DNA of 64,000 nucleotides from an uncultured Lachnospiraceae bacterium (lineage in GTDB: Bacteria > Bacillota > Clostridia > Lachnospirales > Lachnospiraceae), in assembly GCA_946546945.1 (NCBI GenBank), contig CAMNOU010000011.1, positions 1 through 64,000 on the forward strand. The letters are read 5' to 3'. The position numbers were made by a program, and so were the translations under genes. Below, piece by piece: positions 1 through 7,610 of this stretch (within the stretch, counting starts at the first letter, position 1; each line of letters starts with the position of its first letter). The notes beneath the pieces are model-generated. The model ran no database searches, was not told the origin of the DNA, and saw only the letters and a program-made list of their open reading frames with translations.

Positions 1-94
1 TCGAACAAGAAGCCCCCACTTCTTAGCCTGGGCGAAAGTGGCGGGAGTATGTCACCGGGAAAAAGACTGATACAGGTGCATCAGTCTTTTTTTG
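1..94 (+). ncRNA. ssrS: 6S RNA (SsrS), 3' end, partial
   Basis: The first bases hold a purine-rich AAGAAGCCCCCACTTC segment, then a short interval and GAAAGTGGCGGG, which can fold back on it, followed by an intrinsic terminator with a T run. This 3' end resembles that of Firmicute 6S RNA, which binds the sigma-A RNA polymerase holoenzyme and tunes transcription in stationary phase. The 5' part, including the diagnostic large bulge, lies outside the window, so the call rests on the 3' end only. Another structured RNA with a similar tail is possible. Confidence 0.5.
63..94. terminator. bidirectional intrinsic terminator between 6S RNA and recombinase gene
   Basis: A perfect 10-bp stem (AAAGACTGAT / ATCAGTCTTT) with an 8-base loop is flanked by As on the left and a T7 run on the right. 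On the + strand it ends the 6S-like RNA. Read on the - strand it ends the recombinase gene, whose stop codon lies inside the hairpin. Confidence 0.8.
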
Positions 95-1157
95 CCTCTG
101 AAGAAGATGGTTTTTCCCGGAGTTTGACAGATTTTGCAGCCATCCGGCGCCTTTCATCTGCCTGCGCCGCATAATGCCGCCGTGTGGTATTCACATCCGA
201 GTGACCAAGCACATCGGCAACCAGATAGATATCTCCTGTTTCCTGATAAAGGTTCGTTCCGTAGGTGCTCCGGAGTTTATGCGGAGTAATATTCTTTACC
301 GTAGTGACCAGCCGTGCATATTTTTTGACAAGATTCTCTACAGACCGGACGTTAATGCGCCTGTTCTGCATGGACAGGAAGAGGGCATCTGTACTGCCGT
401 CCTGGGGTGTGATATGCAGCCGCTCATCGAGATAATCATCCAGTGCCCGGGCCACTTCGTCACCGAAATAGACCATCATTTCCTTGCCGCCTTTGCGGTG
501 AATCTTAATTCCGTTATTTTTGGGGTCAATATCGTTGATATTCAGGCCAACGCACTCTGAGACACGAATCCCTGTTCCCAGAAGAAGGGTAAGAATGGCC
601 ATGTCTCTTTTTTTGGTCTTTTCGTGATATTTTTTCTGGCGCTCAGTCAGCTTTTCCCCGGATTCTGCCTCATCCAGCAGAATGGCTACCTCATCGAGAT
701 CCAGGCGCACGATGTTCTTTTCGTGGCGTTTCGGCATCTGTACCAGCACTGCAGGATTTTTTTCAATGATCTCCTTGCGGTAGAAATAATTGTAGAAGCT
801 GCGGAGGGAAGCAAGTTTTCGCATCTGCCCGCGCTCATCATTGGTATGTTCGGTTCCGTTATGAACATAATATTTCAGATACTGCAGGTATTCCTCGATA
901 TCCATCGCGGTCAGTTCATCCAGAAGGGAAATGGGAAATTCCGTTATCTCCATTTTGGATAGCGCCGGATTGTTCTCATGAAGATAGTGGAAGAATACAC
1001 TGAGATCATAAGCATAGGCGATGCGTGTCCTGGAGGAAGTGGATGGCTCGATCCCGATGAAGAATTCCCGGCAGAAGCGGGGGAGCTCTTTTAAAAGCTC
1101 ACGCAGTTTCATCTCGTTTTCTATGTTTACTTTTTCATGATAAGCTCGTTCTTTCAT
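81..1157 (-). CDS. tyrosine recombinase, XerS-like
   Basis: A 358-residue site-specific recombinase that cuts and rejoins DNA through a tyrosine phosphodiester intermediate. The N-terminal half (about 1-150) is a SAM-like core-binding domain. The C-terminal catalytic domain keeps all six active-site residues: R198 (GTGIRVSE), K222 (HRKGGK), H303 and R306 (HKLR), H329 (LGHS) and nucleophile Y339 (RRHY). Length and the long N-terminal region resemble XerS, the one-protein dimer-resolution recombinase of streptococci (about 356 residues), more than XerC/D (about 300). No phage, integrative-element or att-like sequence lies beside it, so a chromosomal role is as likely as a mobile one. The gene is convergent with the 6S-like RNA and shares its terminator. 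Confidence 0.85.
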   Translation of the reverse strand: MKERAYHEKVNIENEMKLRELLKELPRFCREFFIGIEPSTSSRTRIAYAYDLSVFFHYLHENNPALSKMEITEFPISLLDELTAMDIEEYLQYLKYYVHNGTEHTNDERGQMRKLASLRSFYNYFYRKEIIEKNPAVLVQMPKRHEKNIVRLDLDEVAILLDEAESGEKLTERQKKYHEKTKKRDMAILTLLLGTGIRVSECVGLNINDIDPKNNGIKIHRKGGKEMMVYFGDEVARALDDYLDERLHITPQDGSTDALFLSMQNRRINVRSVENLVKKYARLVTTVKNITPHKLRSTYGTNLYQETGDIYLVADVLGHSDVNTTRRHYAAQADERRRMAAKSVKLREKPSSSEAKKD

Positions 1158-1174
1158 GATTGAATTCCCTCATT

Positions 1175-1948
1175 TCAGCGATACACAGAATGACATTGCA
1201 TCCAGTTATAGGCAGGACGTTCGAGAAGCAATGTGGATATAAAGTTCTTATAAGGCAGAAGGAAGGGAAAGTCATCTGTCTGCGCATAAGACGGCCGGTG
1301 AAAAGATTTCGCGGCAGCAAGAAAGCTGCGTATATCGTCGAAGGTCTCAAACCAGAGCTCCGCATAACGATCCCATTGATGATCACTTTTTTCGTTATGT
1401 GACATCAGATAATTCATTTGTTCCGGCTTCCATGTGCCCGGAAGATGAAGATCTTCCTGAATGACCGGAGAAGAAAAAAAACGGTAAACGGATTCTGTCT
1501 GCGCAATTTGCTGTGCAAGGAAGTTTTTAAAGTGGAGGTCCGACTCTGCGGGATCGGCATCCACAGGGTACTGCCAAAGCATAACCAGCCTGAGACATGC
1601 TTTTTCCTCCGGTGAATAGAAACGCCCCTTAAAATCATCTTCACACTGAGCCGGTAAAAAGGCGCTGAAATTTTTTGCATTTACCTGAGGAGAGGACATG
1701 GCCATCTCTCCCATAGGACCTTCTTTTGGAAGACTGTGCCAGAATCCGACCGTCGTCAGCCAATTTGTATACCCCAATTTATCTCCAGGTATATCATCCG
1801 GCACAGGCACGGGACGATAACTCTCAAATCTTGCCAGCCAGGGGCCATACCGTCTGGCAATCTGGGGACCATGACATCTGTAATACCATTCTTCAGACGC
1901 GGCTATATAATTATAATCCAATTGATGCATCACAATACTGCGGATCAT
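1175..1948 (-). CDS. EthD-like dimeric alpha/beta-barrel protein
   Basis: A 257-residue protein of unknown substrate. The N-terminal part has the EthD-type pattern of a hydrophobic strand followed by WYYRCHGPQIARRYGPWLAR and an aromatic strand. The C-terminal half repeats the theme weakly (LRLVMLWQYP, then a helix, then RYAELWFETFDDIRSF), suggesting two ferredoxin-like halves fused in one chain. EthD-fold proteins include monooxygenase accessory proteins and dehydratases; none of those partners is nearby. An AAGAAGGAA Shine-Dalgarno sits just before the ATG. It lies 17 bases upstream of the recombinase and may be cotranscribed with it. The family call is by eye and tentative; the gene itself looks real. 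Confidence 0.55.
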   Translation of the reverse strand: MIRSIVMHQLDYNYIAASEEWYYRCHGPQIARRYGPWLARFESYRPVPVPDDIPGDKLGYTNWLTTVGFWHSLPKEGPMGEMAMSSPQVNAKNFSAFLPAQCEDDFKGRFYSPEEKACLRLVMLWQYPVDADPAESDLHFKNFLAQQIAQTESVYRFFSSPVIQEDLHLPGTWKPEQMNYLMSHNEKSDHQWDRYAELWFETFDDIRSFLAAAKSFHRPSYAQTDDFPFLLPYKNFISTLLLERPAYNWMQCHSVYR

Positions 1949-2001
1949 TTGTGTTCCTTCTTTCCTGTTTATAGATTACAGGATAACACGTTTACATTTT
2001 C

Positions 2002-2030
2002 TTGTCCATAACTCTGTTTTATGCTAAAAT
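2002..2030 (+). promoter_or_regulatory. extended -10 sigma-A promoter for the two-component system
   Basis: TTGTCC, a 17-base spacer and TAAAAT, with a TG one base before the -10 hexamer (extended -10). It lies 45 bases upstream of the response regulator ATG and reads away from the EthD-like gene. Confidence 0.55.
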
Positions 2031-2074
2031 ATATCAATATTGCTGCTAATTACCAATACTGGGAGGATGAAACG

Positions 2075-2761
2075 ATGTCCAGAATACTGATTGTAGATGA
2101 TGAAGCTATGATCCGCGAGGTCATTCGTGAGTACGCCAATTTTGAAGGATATGAGGTGAGAGAAGCTGCCAACGGGAAGGAGGCGATTTCTCTTTGTGAG
2201 CAGGAGGACTTCGATGTCATCATCATGGACCTCATGATGCCCGGCATCGACGGATTCACTGCTTATGAAAAAATAAAGAAAATAAAGACCATTCCCGCGA
2301 TTATTTTATCTGCAAGGGGAGAAGAGTATGATAAGCTGTACGGATTTCGTTTGGGAATTGACGATTATGTTATCAAACCGTTTTCACCCCGGGAATTAAT
2401 GGCCCGCGTAGCTGTTGTTCTATCCCGCAATGAGAACCGGAATGACCGGAAACCGGAGAAAATCAAGTGCCTTGAAAGCGGGAAGCTGAGAATCGATCTG
2501 GAAAAGCATCAGGTTTTTGCGGATAACAGGGAATTAAAGAATATGACCAGAAAAGAGTTTGAGCTTTTAAGTTTTATGGCTTCCAATCCGCAGATCGTGT
2601 TTTCCCGCGATCAGCTGCTGAACAGAGTGTGGGGATATGATTACGCGGGGGACGGGCGTACGGTAGATACCCATATCAAGATGCTCCGTCATTCGCTGGG
2701 GGAATGCAGGGATTATATTGTGACAGTCAGAGGAATAGGATACAAGTTTGATGCAGAGTAA
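2075..2761 (+). CDS. OmpR/PhoB-family response regulator
   Basis: A 228-residue DNA-binding response regulator. The receiver domain (1-120) has the acidic pair (VDDE), phospho-acceptor D52 (IIMDLMMPG), and K101 in VIKPFSP. The C-terminal winged helix (about 130-228) carries RKEFELLSFMA and the GYDYAGDGRTVDTHI recognition region typical of OmpR/PhoB proteins. I chose the ATG at 2075 because GGGAGG lies 8 bases upstream; an in-frame ATG at 2021 would add 18 residues outside the fold. The stop codon overlaps the start of the sensor kinase, so the two are translationally coupled. The stimulus is unknown; the importer operon just downstream is a possible target but is separated by a terminator. 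Confidence 0.93.
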   Translation: MSRILIVDDEAMIREVIREYANFEGYEVREAANGKEAISLCEQEDFDVIIMDLMMPGIDGFTAYEKIKKIKTIPAIILSARGEEYDKLYGFRLGIDDYVIKPFSPRELMARVAVVLSRNENRNDRKPEKIKCLESGKLRIDLEKHQVFADNRELKNMTRKEFELLSFMASNPQIVFSRDQLLNRVWGYDYAGDGRTVDTHIKMLRHSLGECRDYIVTVRGIGYKFDAE

Positions 2762-4172
2762 AGAACGGATAAACAAATGGAAGATAGAACTGCATGGTCT
2801 GCACATGAAGCTGTTTTCGATTTTCCTGATCACGATTCTGGGAATTGTTCTTTCCTTCATCATCGTACAGACCTGTTCGCTGCGAAAACAGATGTTCCGT
2901 GATCTGGAAGATGATCTGAAGAGCACTGCACAGTCGATTTCTGCCGTGTACAGTTCCAATGCATATATGAGCTCCATCCGTACGGTGATCAATTCCGGAG
3001 AGTACCGGGTACGGACGATGATGGAGGACGGGAAAATACTGATCGATACGAATGATCTGAGTTTCTATATACACTGGCCGGACATTACCTGTGACGCATC
3101 GACGGTCAGCCGTCTGCTGAATGCCTCAGAGACCGGATATTTTGTGTCGCTGCAGGAAGACCCGGAGCAGGTTCAGTGGGTGCTGTACGGACAGGTCCTC
3201 GCAAACTGGGACGGGAATAAGGAAATCCTGCTGATTACAAAAAATACGCAGAACATGATTGAGAAGATGAAGCGTCAGGTCTATTTGCTGATCAAGGTCG
3301 GACTGGTGATCATGGCGGCGGCTTTTTTTGTCTGCTGGTTCGTCTCAAAAATCTATCTGAAGCCGATTGAAGAGATTACAAAAAGAGCGGCCTCCCTTTC
3401 AAAGGGAGATTACAGTGTTGTTTTCCCCAAAGGAAGCTATAAAGAAATCGATACACTTTCAGATGTTCTGAATCAGTCCGTGGAGCAATTCGCCAGTTAT
3501 GAGCAGATGCGCCGCGATATGATTGCCAGCCTTTCCCACGATATGCGGACTCCGCTGACGATGATCAAGGCCTATGCGGAGATGATTCAGACCATATCCG
3601 GCGAGAACAGGGAGAAGAGAAACGAGCATCTATCTGTCATCATCCAGCAGTCGGACAACTTATCCGCATTCATCACTGCAACCCTGGATCTGTCGAAGCT
3701 GCAGTCCGGCACCGCAGAACTGCATTTTGAAAAATATATGCTGGACCGTCAGGTGAGCACCATATTGGAACGGATCCGTGTCTGTGACCAGGACGGACAT
3801 GAGTTTCAGGCCTTTCTGGAGAAGGATTGCCAGATTGAAGCAGATTACAGCCGGATCGAACAAATTTTGACAAATCTTTTGTCAAATGCCATGAAATACG
3901 GCAAAGATCCGATTGAAATACATGTTCGGCGAAAAGACGGAAACATTCTTCTGGATATCATTGATCACGGAGATGGCATTCCGGAGGATAAACTGCACCT
4001 GATCTGGACAAGATATTATATGGTAAATCCATATGGAAAAGACTCGGCAGGAGCCGGCGTGGGCCTTTCTATTGTGAAAGAAATTGCAGAGCTTCATAAT
4101 CTTTCCTACGGAGTAAAAAGCCCGAACGGGTATGGCGGCTGGTTCTGGTTCCGCTTTCCGGAAGCACAGTAA
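2751..4172 (+). CDS. membrane sensor histidine kinase
   Basis: Partner of the preceding response regulator, overlapping it by 11 bases. Order of parts: N-terminal transmembrane helix (about 18-40), an extracytoplasmic sensing region of about 140 residues, a second helix (VGLVIMAAAFFVCWFV), a HAMP-like linker, then the dimerisation domain with phospho-acceptor His near residue 263 (SLSHDMRTPL) and the ATPase domain with N box (NLLSNAMKYG), G1 (DHGDGIP) and G2 (GAGVGLSIV). A TTG at 2748 directly before the ATG could also start translation. The sensing domain shows no motif I can name. Confidence 0.92.
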   Translation: MQSKERINKWKIELHGLHMKLFSIFLITILGIVLSFIIVQTCSLRKQMFRDLEDDLKSTAQSISAVYSSNAYMSSIRTVINSGEYRVRTMMEDGKILIDTNDLSFYIHWPDITCDASTVSRLLNASETGYFVSLQEDPEQVQWVLYGQVLANWDGNKEILLITKNTQNMIEKMKRQVYLLIKVGLVIMAAAFFVCWFVSKIYLKPIEEITKRAASLSKGDYSVVFPKGSYKEIDTLSDVLNQSVEQFASYEQMRRDMIASLSHDMRTPLTMIKAYAEMIQTISGENREKRNEHLSVIIQQSDNLSAFITATLDLSKLQSGTAELHFEKYMLDRQVSTILERIRVCDQDGHEFQAFLEKDCQIEADYSRIEQILTNLLSNAMKYGKDPIEIHVRRKDGNILLDIIDHGDGIPEDKLHLIWTRYYMVNPYGKDSAGAGVGLSIVKEIAELHNLSYGVKSPNGYGGWFWFRFPEAQ

Positions 4173-4212
4173 AAAGGGATCTGTATTCGAAAAGAATACG
4201 GATTCCTTTTTA
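4171..4212 (+). terminator. intrinsic terminator after the two-component system
   Basis: An 18-base arm AAAAAGGGATCTGTATTC faces GAATACGGATTCCTTTTT across a 5-base loop with two mismatches, followed by further Ts. It separates the two-component genes from the importer operon. Confidence 0.8.
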
Positions 4213-4280
4213 TTTCACAAAAATTTCACAATGATTTCGTGTACGTCACACGCAGGGTCGGTAAACTGGAACAAAAGGGT

Positions 4281-4295
4281 ACAGTAGTGTACTGT
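4281..4295. promoter_or_regulatory. inverted repeat upstream of importer operon, possible operator
   Basis: ACAGTA-GTG-TACTGT is a perfect 6-bp inverted repeat with a 3-base centre, 24 bases before the first importer ATG. A second, weaker one (CGTGT-ACGTC-ACACG) lies at 4239-4253. No confident -35/-10 pair could be read here. Function is inferred from position only. Confidence 0.3.
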
Positions 4296-4319
4296 GAAAA
4301 GAAAGAGGGGAGGGAGCTT

Positions 4320-5081
4320 ATGGGAATCCTTGTGACAGAGAAGATGAGCAAAAGCTTCGGCGGAGTAAAAGCATTGATCGATCTTGATCTGGATGTAAAA
4401 GAAGGAACCACGCATGGCCTGATCGGTCCGAATGGTTCCGGAAAGACAACGACCTACAATGTGATTACCGGCGTTTTTCCGCCGACAGCAGGCAAAATCT
4501 ATTTTGATGGAAAAGACATCACAGGTATGCCCGCTCATGAAATCGCAAAGCTTGGAATCAGCAGAACTTTTCAGACACCAAAGATCATGCCCCGCATGAC
4601 TGTTCTGGATAACGCAATGTCCGGGCTGTATTCAAAGACCAAAGCGGATCTGGGTGGTACATTTTTTCATGCTCCGTTTATGAAGTCAAAACAGGAGAAG
4701 CGAATTGAAGAAATCGCAATGGAAAACCTGAAATTCGTCGGACTTGAAAAGTCTTATGACCGCTGGGCCGGCGATATTGCATGGGCGGATCAGCATCTTT
4801 TGCAGATCGCGCGTGCGCTCGGAATGGAGCCGAAACTTCTGCTTCTGGATGAGCCGACGGCAGGCATGGGAGCGGAGGAATCCGCATTCATGGAAGAAAT
4901 CATCCGAAATATTAAATCGAGGGGAACGACAATTATGCTGATCGCCCACGATGTGAAACTGGTAACCAGAGCGTCTGATGTTGTCACCGCAATTGAGTTT
5001 GGTGTCAAAATCGCGGAGGGACTTCCGGAAGATGTTCAGAAAGATCCGAAAGTAGTGGAGGCATATCTTGGAACAGACTAA
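4320..5081 (+). CDS. livG: branched-chain amino acid type ABC transporter, ATPase subunit LivG
   Basis: A 253-residue cytoplasmic ATPase of a hydrophobic amino acid (HAAT) class importer. It has Walker A GPNGSGKT (about 36-43), the LivG-type degenerate signature AWADQHLLQIARAL in place of LSGGQ, Walker B LLLLDEPTAGMG and the H loop LIAHDVKL. The start at 4320 follows a strong GAGGGGAGGGAG site; upstream in-frame codons would add 27 residues unlike the family. First gene of a five-gene operon with livF, livH, livM and a binding protein, all on the + strand with short gaps. The substrate could be a branched-chain amino acid, but HAAT systems also carry amides, urea or other small molecules. Confidence 0.92.
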   Translation: MGILVTEKMSKSFGGVKALIDLDLDVKEGTTHGLIGPNGSGKTTTYNVITGVFPPTAGKIYFDGKDITGMPAHEIAKLGISRTFQTPKIMPRMTVLDNAMSGLYSKTKADLGGTFFHAPFMKSKQEKRIEEIAMENLKFVGLEKSYDRWAGDIAWADQHLLQIARALGMEPKLLLLDEPTAGMGAEESAFMEEIIRNIKSRGTTIMLIAHDVKLVTRASDVVTAIEFGVKIAEGLPEDVQKDPKVVEAYLGTD

Positions 5082-5784
5082 TATGTTAAAAATCAAAGAT
5101 CTGCAAGTGTTTTATGGTCCAATTTGTGCTATCAAAAAAGTGGACCTGGAGGTAAACAAGGGAGAAATCGTTGCTCTGATCGGGGCGAACGGAGCTGGTA
5201 AATCCACCCTCCTGAACTGTATTCTGGGACTGCAGAAGGCGAAAAACGGTAATGTCATTTTCTGCGGAAAGGATATCACAAATCATCCGACCGACAAAAT
5301 CGTCAAATACGGGATTTCCGTTGTGCCGGAGGGAAGAGGAATGCTTTCCAATCTGACAGTTCTGGAGAATCTTCAGCTTGGAACCTTCCATAACGCACCT
5401 GCTTTTGCAAAGAATATTCAGAAGATTTATGACCGTTTTCCGATTCTCTATGACAGAAGAGAACAGAAAGCAGGGACTCTCTCGGGAGGAGAGCAGCAGA
5501 TGCTGGCAATCAGCCGGGCAATCATCGGGGATCCGAAGCTTGTGCTTCTGGACGAGCCCTCACTGGCCCTGTCTCCCGCATACGTAGATAAAATCTTTAA
5601 GATTCTTGTGGAATTAAAAGAGGAAGGGCTTACGATCCTGTTGTCCGAACAGAATGCGAGAAAGTCTCTTCAGTATTCAGACAGAGGATATGTACTTGAT
5701 ATGGGAGAAACCGTCATGAATGGCCGCTCCGCGGATCTGGCCAGCGACCCGAAAGTAATCAGTGCATATCTGGGCGGAGAGTAG
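5068..5784 (+). CDS. livF: branched-chain amino acid type ABC transporter, ATPase subunit LivF
   Basis: Second ATPase of the importer, 238 residues, expected to pair with LivG as a heterodimer on the LivH-LivM channel. Visible are Walker A GANGAGKS, a full LSGGEQQ signature, Walker B LLLDEPSLALSP and the LivF-type switch region LSEQNARKSL. The start is probably the TTG at 5068, because GGAG lies 7 bases before it and the gene then overlaps livG by 14 bases; the ATG at 5083 has no ribosome site at a usable distance. Confidence 0.92.
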   Translation: MEQTNMLKIKDLQVFYGPICAIKKVDLEVNKGEIVALIGANGAGKSTLLNCILGLQKAKNGNVIFCGKDITNHPTDKIVKYGISVVPEGRGMLSNLTVLENLQLGTFHNAPAFAKNIQKIYDRFPILYDRREQKAGTLSGGEQQMLAISRAIIGDPKLVLLDEPSLALSPAYVDKIFKILVELKEEGLTILLSEQNARKSLQYSDRGYVLDMGETVMNGRSADLASDPKVISAYLGGE

Positions 5785-5805
5785 CAGGAAAGGAGAGAAA
5801 GAAGC

Positions 5806-6681
5806 ATGCAGGGATTAGTTGCTCAGATTATCAGCGGTCTTGCCACCGGAGCGATCTACGCGCTTCTGGTACTTGGCATGAATGTCATGGTGCTTGTGCG
5901 TGATATCGTACATCAGGGTTATGCCAATATATGTATGATAACGATGGCTGTCGGCTGGATCGTATTAAATCATTCAAATGAAAATGTTATACTTGCAATT
6001 ATCGTAATGTTTATCGTCGGTACCGGGCTGACAGCAGCCACGGAGCCTCTGTTCAGACCTTTGTGCAAGCGCGGAGCTACGTTGGAAACAATCGTACTGG
6101 CCATGGGTGTCGGCATTATCTGTACGGAAATCATGTCACAGTTCGTCAATAATGGCGGTAACTTTGCTTTCCCGGAGAAAATGCGCGGGGGCGGCGTGAC
6201 ACTGAGTGTCGGACTGATCAAATTGTCACTGGCCAATGTCATTACACTGGTCCTGGCGGTTGTTGTTGCGATCATCTTAATGCGTTTTATGTATCACACA
6301 CAGCAGGGACGTGCCATGAGAGCGATGGCCGGAAACCTGAGAGTATCCAGAATGCTGGGAATTCCTTTCGGACGCACCGGTATTATCGGATTCTCGATTG
6401 CCGGCATTCTTTCCGCGTTTATCTCACTGATGCTGATCATGACGATTGGAACGAACGGGCCTTCCCTCGGAGACAATTACGCGACCAAATCCGTAGTGCT
6501 GATGCTTTTTGCCGGTATGGGCAACTTAAAGGGCGGACTGCTTTCCTGTCTGATGATGGGACTGGTAGAGACACTGGCCCTTGCTTATCTGCCGGGAAGC
6601 TGGACAGAAGTGATCTTCTACGGCTTTATGATGGGCATCATTATCTGGAGGCCAAACGGACTGTTTGGCGCAGCAAAATAG
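5806..6681 (+). CDS. livH: branched-chain amino acid type ABC transporter, permease LivH
   Basis: A 291-residue polytopic membrane protein of the LivH family. It opens with QIISGLATGAIYALLVLGMN, the hallmark N-terminus, has about eight hydrophobic spans, and contains the cytoplasmic coupling region AMRAMAGNLRVSRMLGI that contacts the ATPases. The C-terminus ends IWRPNGLFG, again typical. AGGAAAGGAGAG precedes the ATG. Gaps of 21 and 15 bases to the flanking importer genes show a single transcript. Confidence 0.92.
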   Translation: MQGLVAQIISGLATGAIYALLVLGMNVMVLVRDIVHQGYANICMITMAVGWIVLNHSNENVILAIIVMFIVGTGLTAATEPLFRPLCKRGATLETIVLAMGVGIICTEIMSQFVNNGGNFAFPEKMRGGGVTLSVGLIKLSLANVITLVLAVVVAIILMRFMYHTQQGRAMRAMAGNLRVSRMLGIPFGRTGIIGFSIAGILSAFISLMLIMTIGTNGPSLGDNYATKSVVLMLFAGMGNLKGGLLSCLMMGLVETLALAYLPGSWTEVIFYGFMMGIIIWRPNGLFGAAK

Positions 6682-6696
6682 AGAGGAGGGGAATAA

Positions 6697-7554
6697 ATGT
6701 CAACACAAGCATCCTATTTTTTAGTTTTTATATGTGTATACCTGATTCTGACATGGGCTGCATATGTTCCGTTTAAAGCCGGTCTTCTCTATAATGGTAC
6801 GGTTTACTGTATGTGTATCGGCGGATATTTCACGGCATTTGTATCCAAGAACTTTGGCCTGCCGTTCTGGTTCTGCATTATCGGTTCCATCATTATATCG
6901 GGACTGCTGGGATTCCTGCCGGCCCTCGGATTTTCCAGGACGAAGGGTATCGTCACAGCAGTATCCTCGATGGCATTGATCTTTATCATACAGTCCGTTG
7001 TGCGAAATATTCCGTTTCTCGGAGGTGCGCGCGGTATCAGCGGAATCAAGAAAGTAGATCATCTGGTACTGTATTCCATCATCTGCGTTGTGGCGATCGG
7101 AGTCTTTTTATGGAGATTTGAAAAGTCCAGATTCGGACGTGCCTTTGAGAGCATTGAGACAGATCCGGATATGGCCAGAACACTTGGCATCAATGTGAAA
7201 TGGATGACAATTCTCGGGCTGACCATGTCATCGGTCATCGCGGGAATCGGAGGCTGCATCTATGCGTTCCAGATGAGAGTAGTTTATCCTGAGACATTTG
7301 GCTTTTCCATGCTCCTGAATATCATGACCATGATGTTTGTCGGAGGCCGTTATACTCAGTTTGGTATGATCATATCTGTTCCGATCCTCTGGGGTCTGAA
7401 TAAGTGGATCCCCAGCAGTTTATCCATCTACGCACAGATTATTTACGGTATCATTCTGATCGTTGTTCTGATGGCATTCCCGGAGGGACTTGTCACCAGA
7501 AACATGCTGAAAAAACTGAAAAATGTTTTTGTCCGTCAGAAAAAGATTGCATAA
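6697..7554 (+). CDS. livM: branched-chain amino acid type ABC transporter, permease LivM
   Basis: The second channel subunit, 285 residues, with about eight to nine hydrophobic segments. The coupling motif SRFGRAFESIETDPDMARTLGIN is the LivM version of the EAA loop, and GGCIYAFQMRVVYPETFGF is a family signature. The C-terminus is basic (KKLKNVFVRQKK). Preceded by GAGAGGAGGGG. It should form the pore with LivH. Confidence 0.92.
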   Translation: MSTQASYFLVFICVYLILTWAAYVPFKAGLLYNGTVYCMCIGGYFTAFVSKNFGLPFWFCIIGSIIISGLLGFLPALGFSRTKGIVTAVSSMALIFIIQSVVRNIPFLGGARGISGIKKVDHLVLYSIICVVAIGVFLWRFEKSRFGRAFESIETDPDMARTLGINVKWMTILGLTMSSVIAGIGGCIYAFQMRVVYPETFGFSMLLNIMTMMFVGGRYTQFGMIISVPILWGLNKWIPSSLSIYAQIIYGIILIVVLMAFPEGLVTRNMLKKLKNVFVRQKKIA

Positions 7555-7610
7555 CAAGTGATATTAATGAAAATTAATATAAAACACATGTGTTAAAAAG
7601 GAGGAAAAAA

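Noticed and set aside
81-1157. Prophage or integrative element marked by the recombinase
   Set aside because: No phage, conjugation or relaxase gene, no att repeats and no composition break in the flanking sequence; only the right-hand flank is visible.
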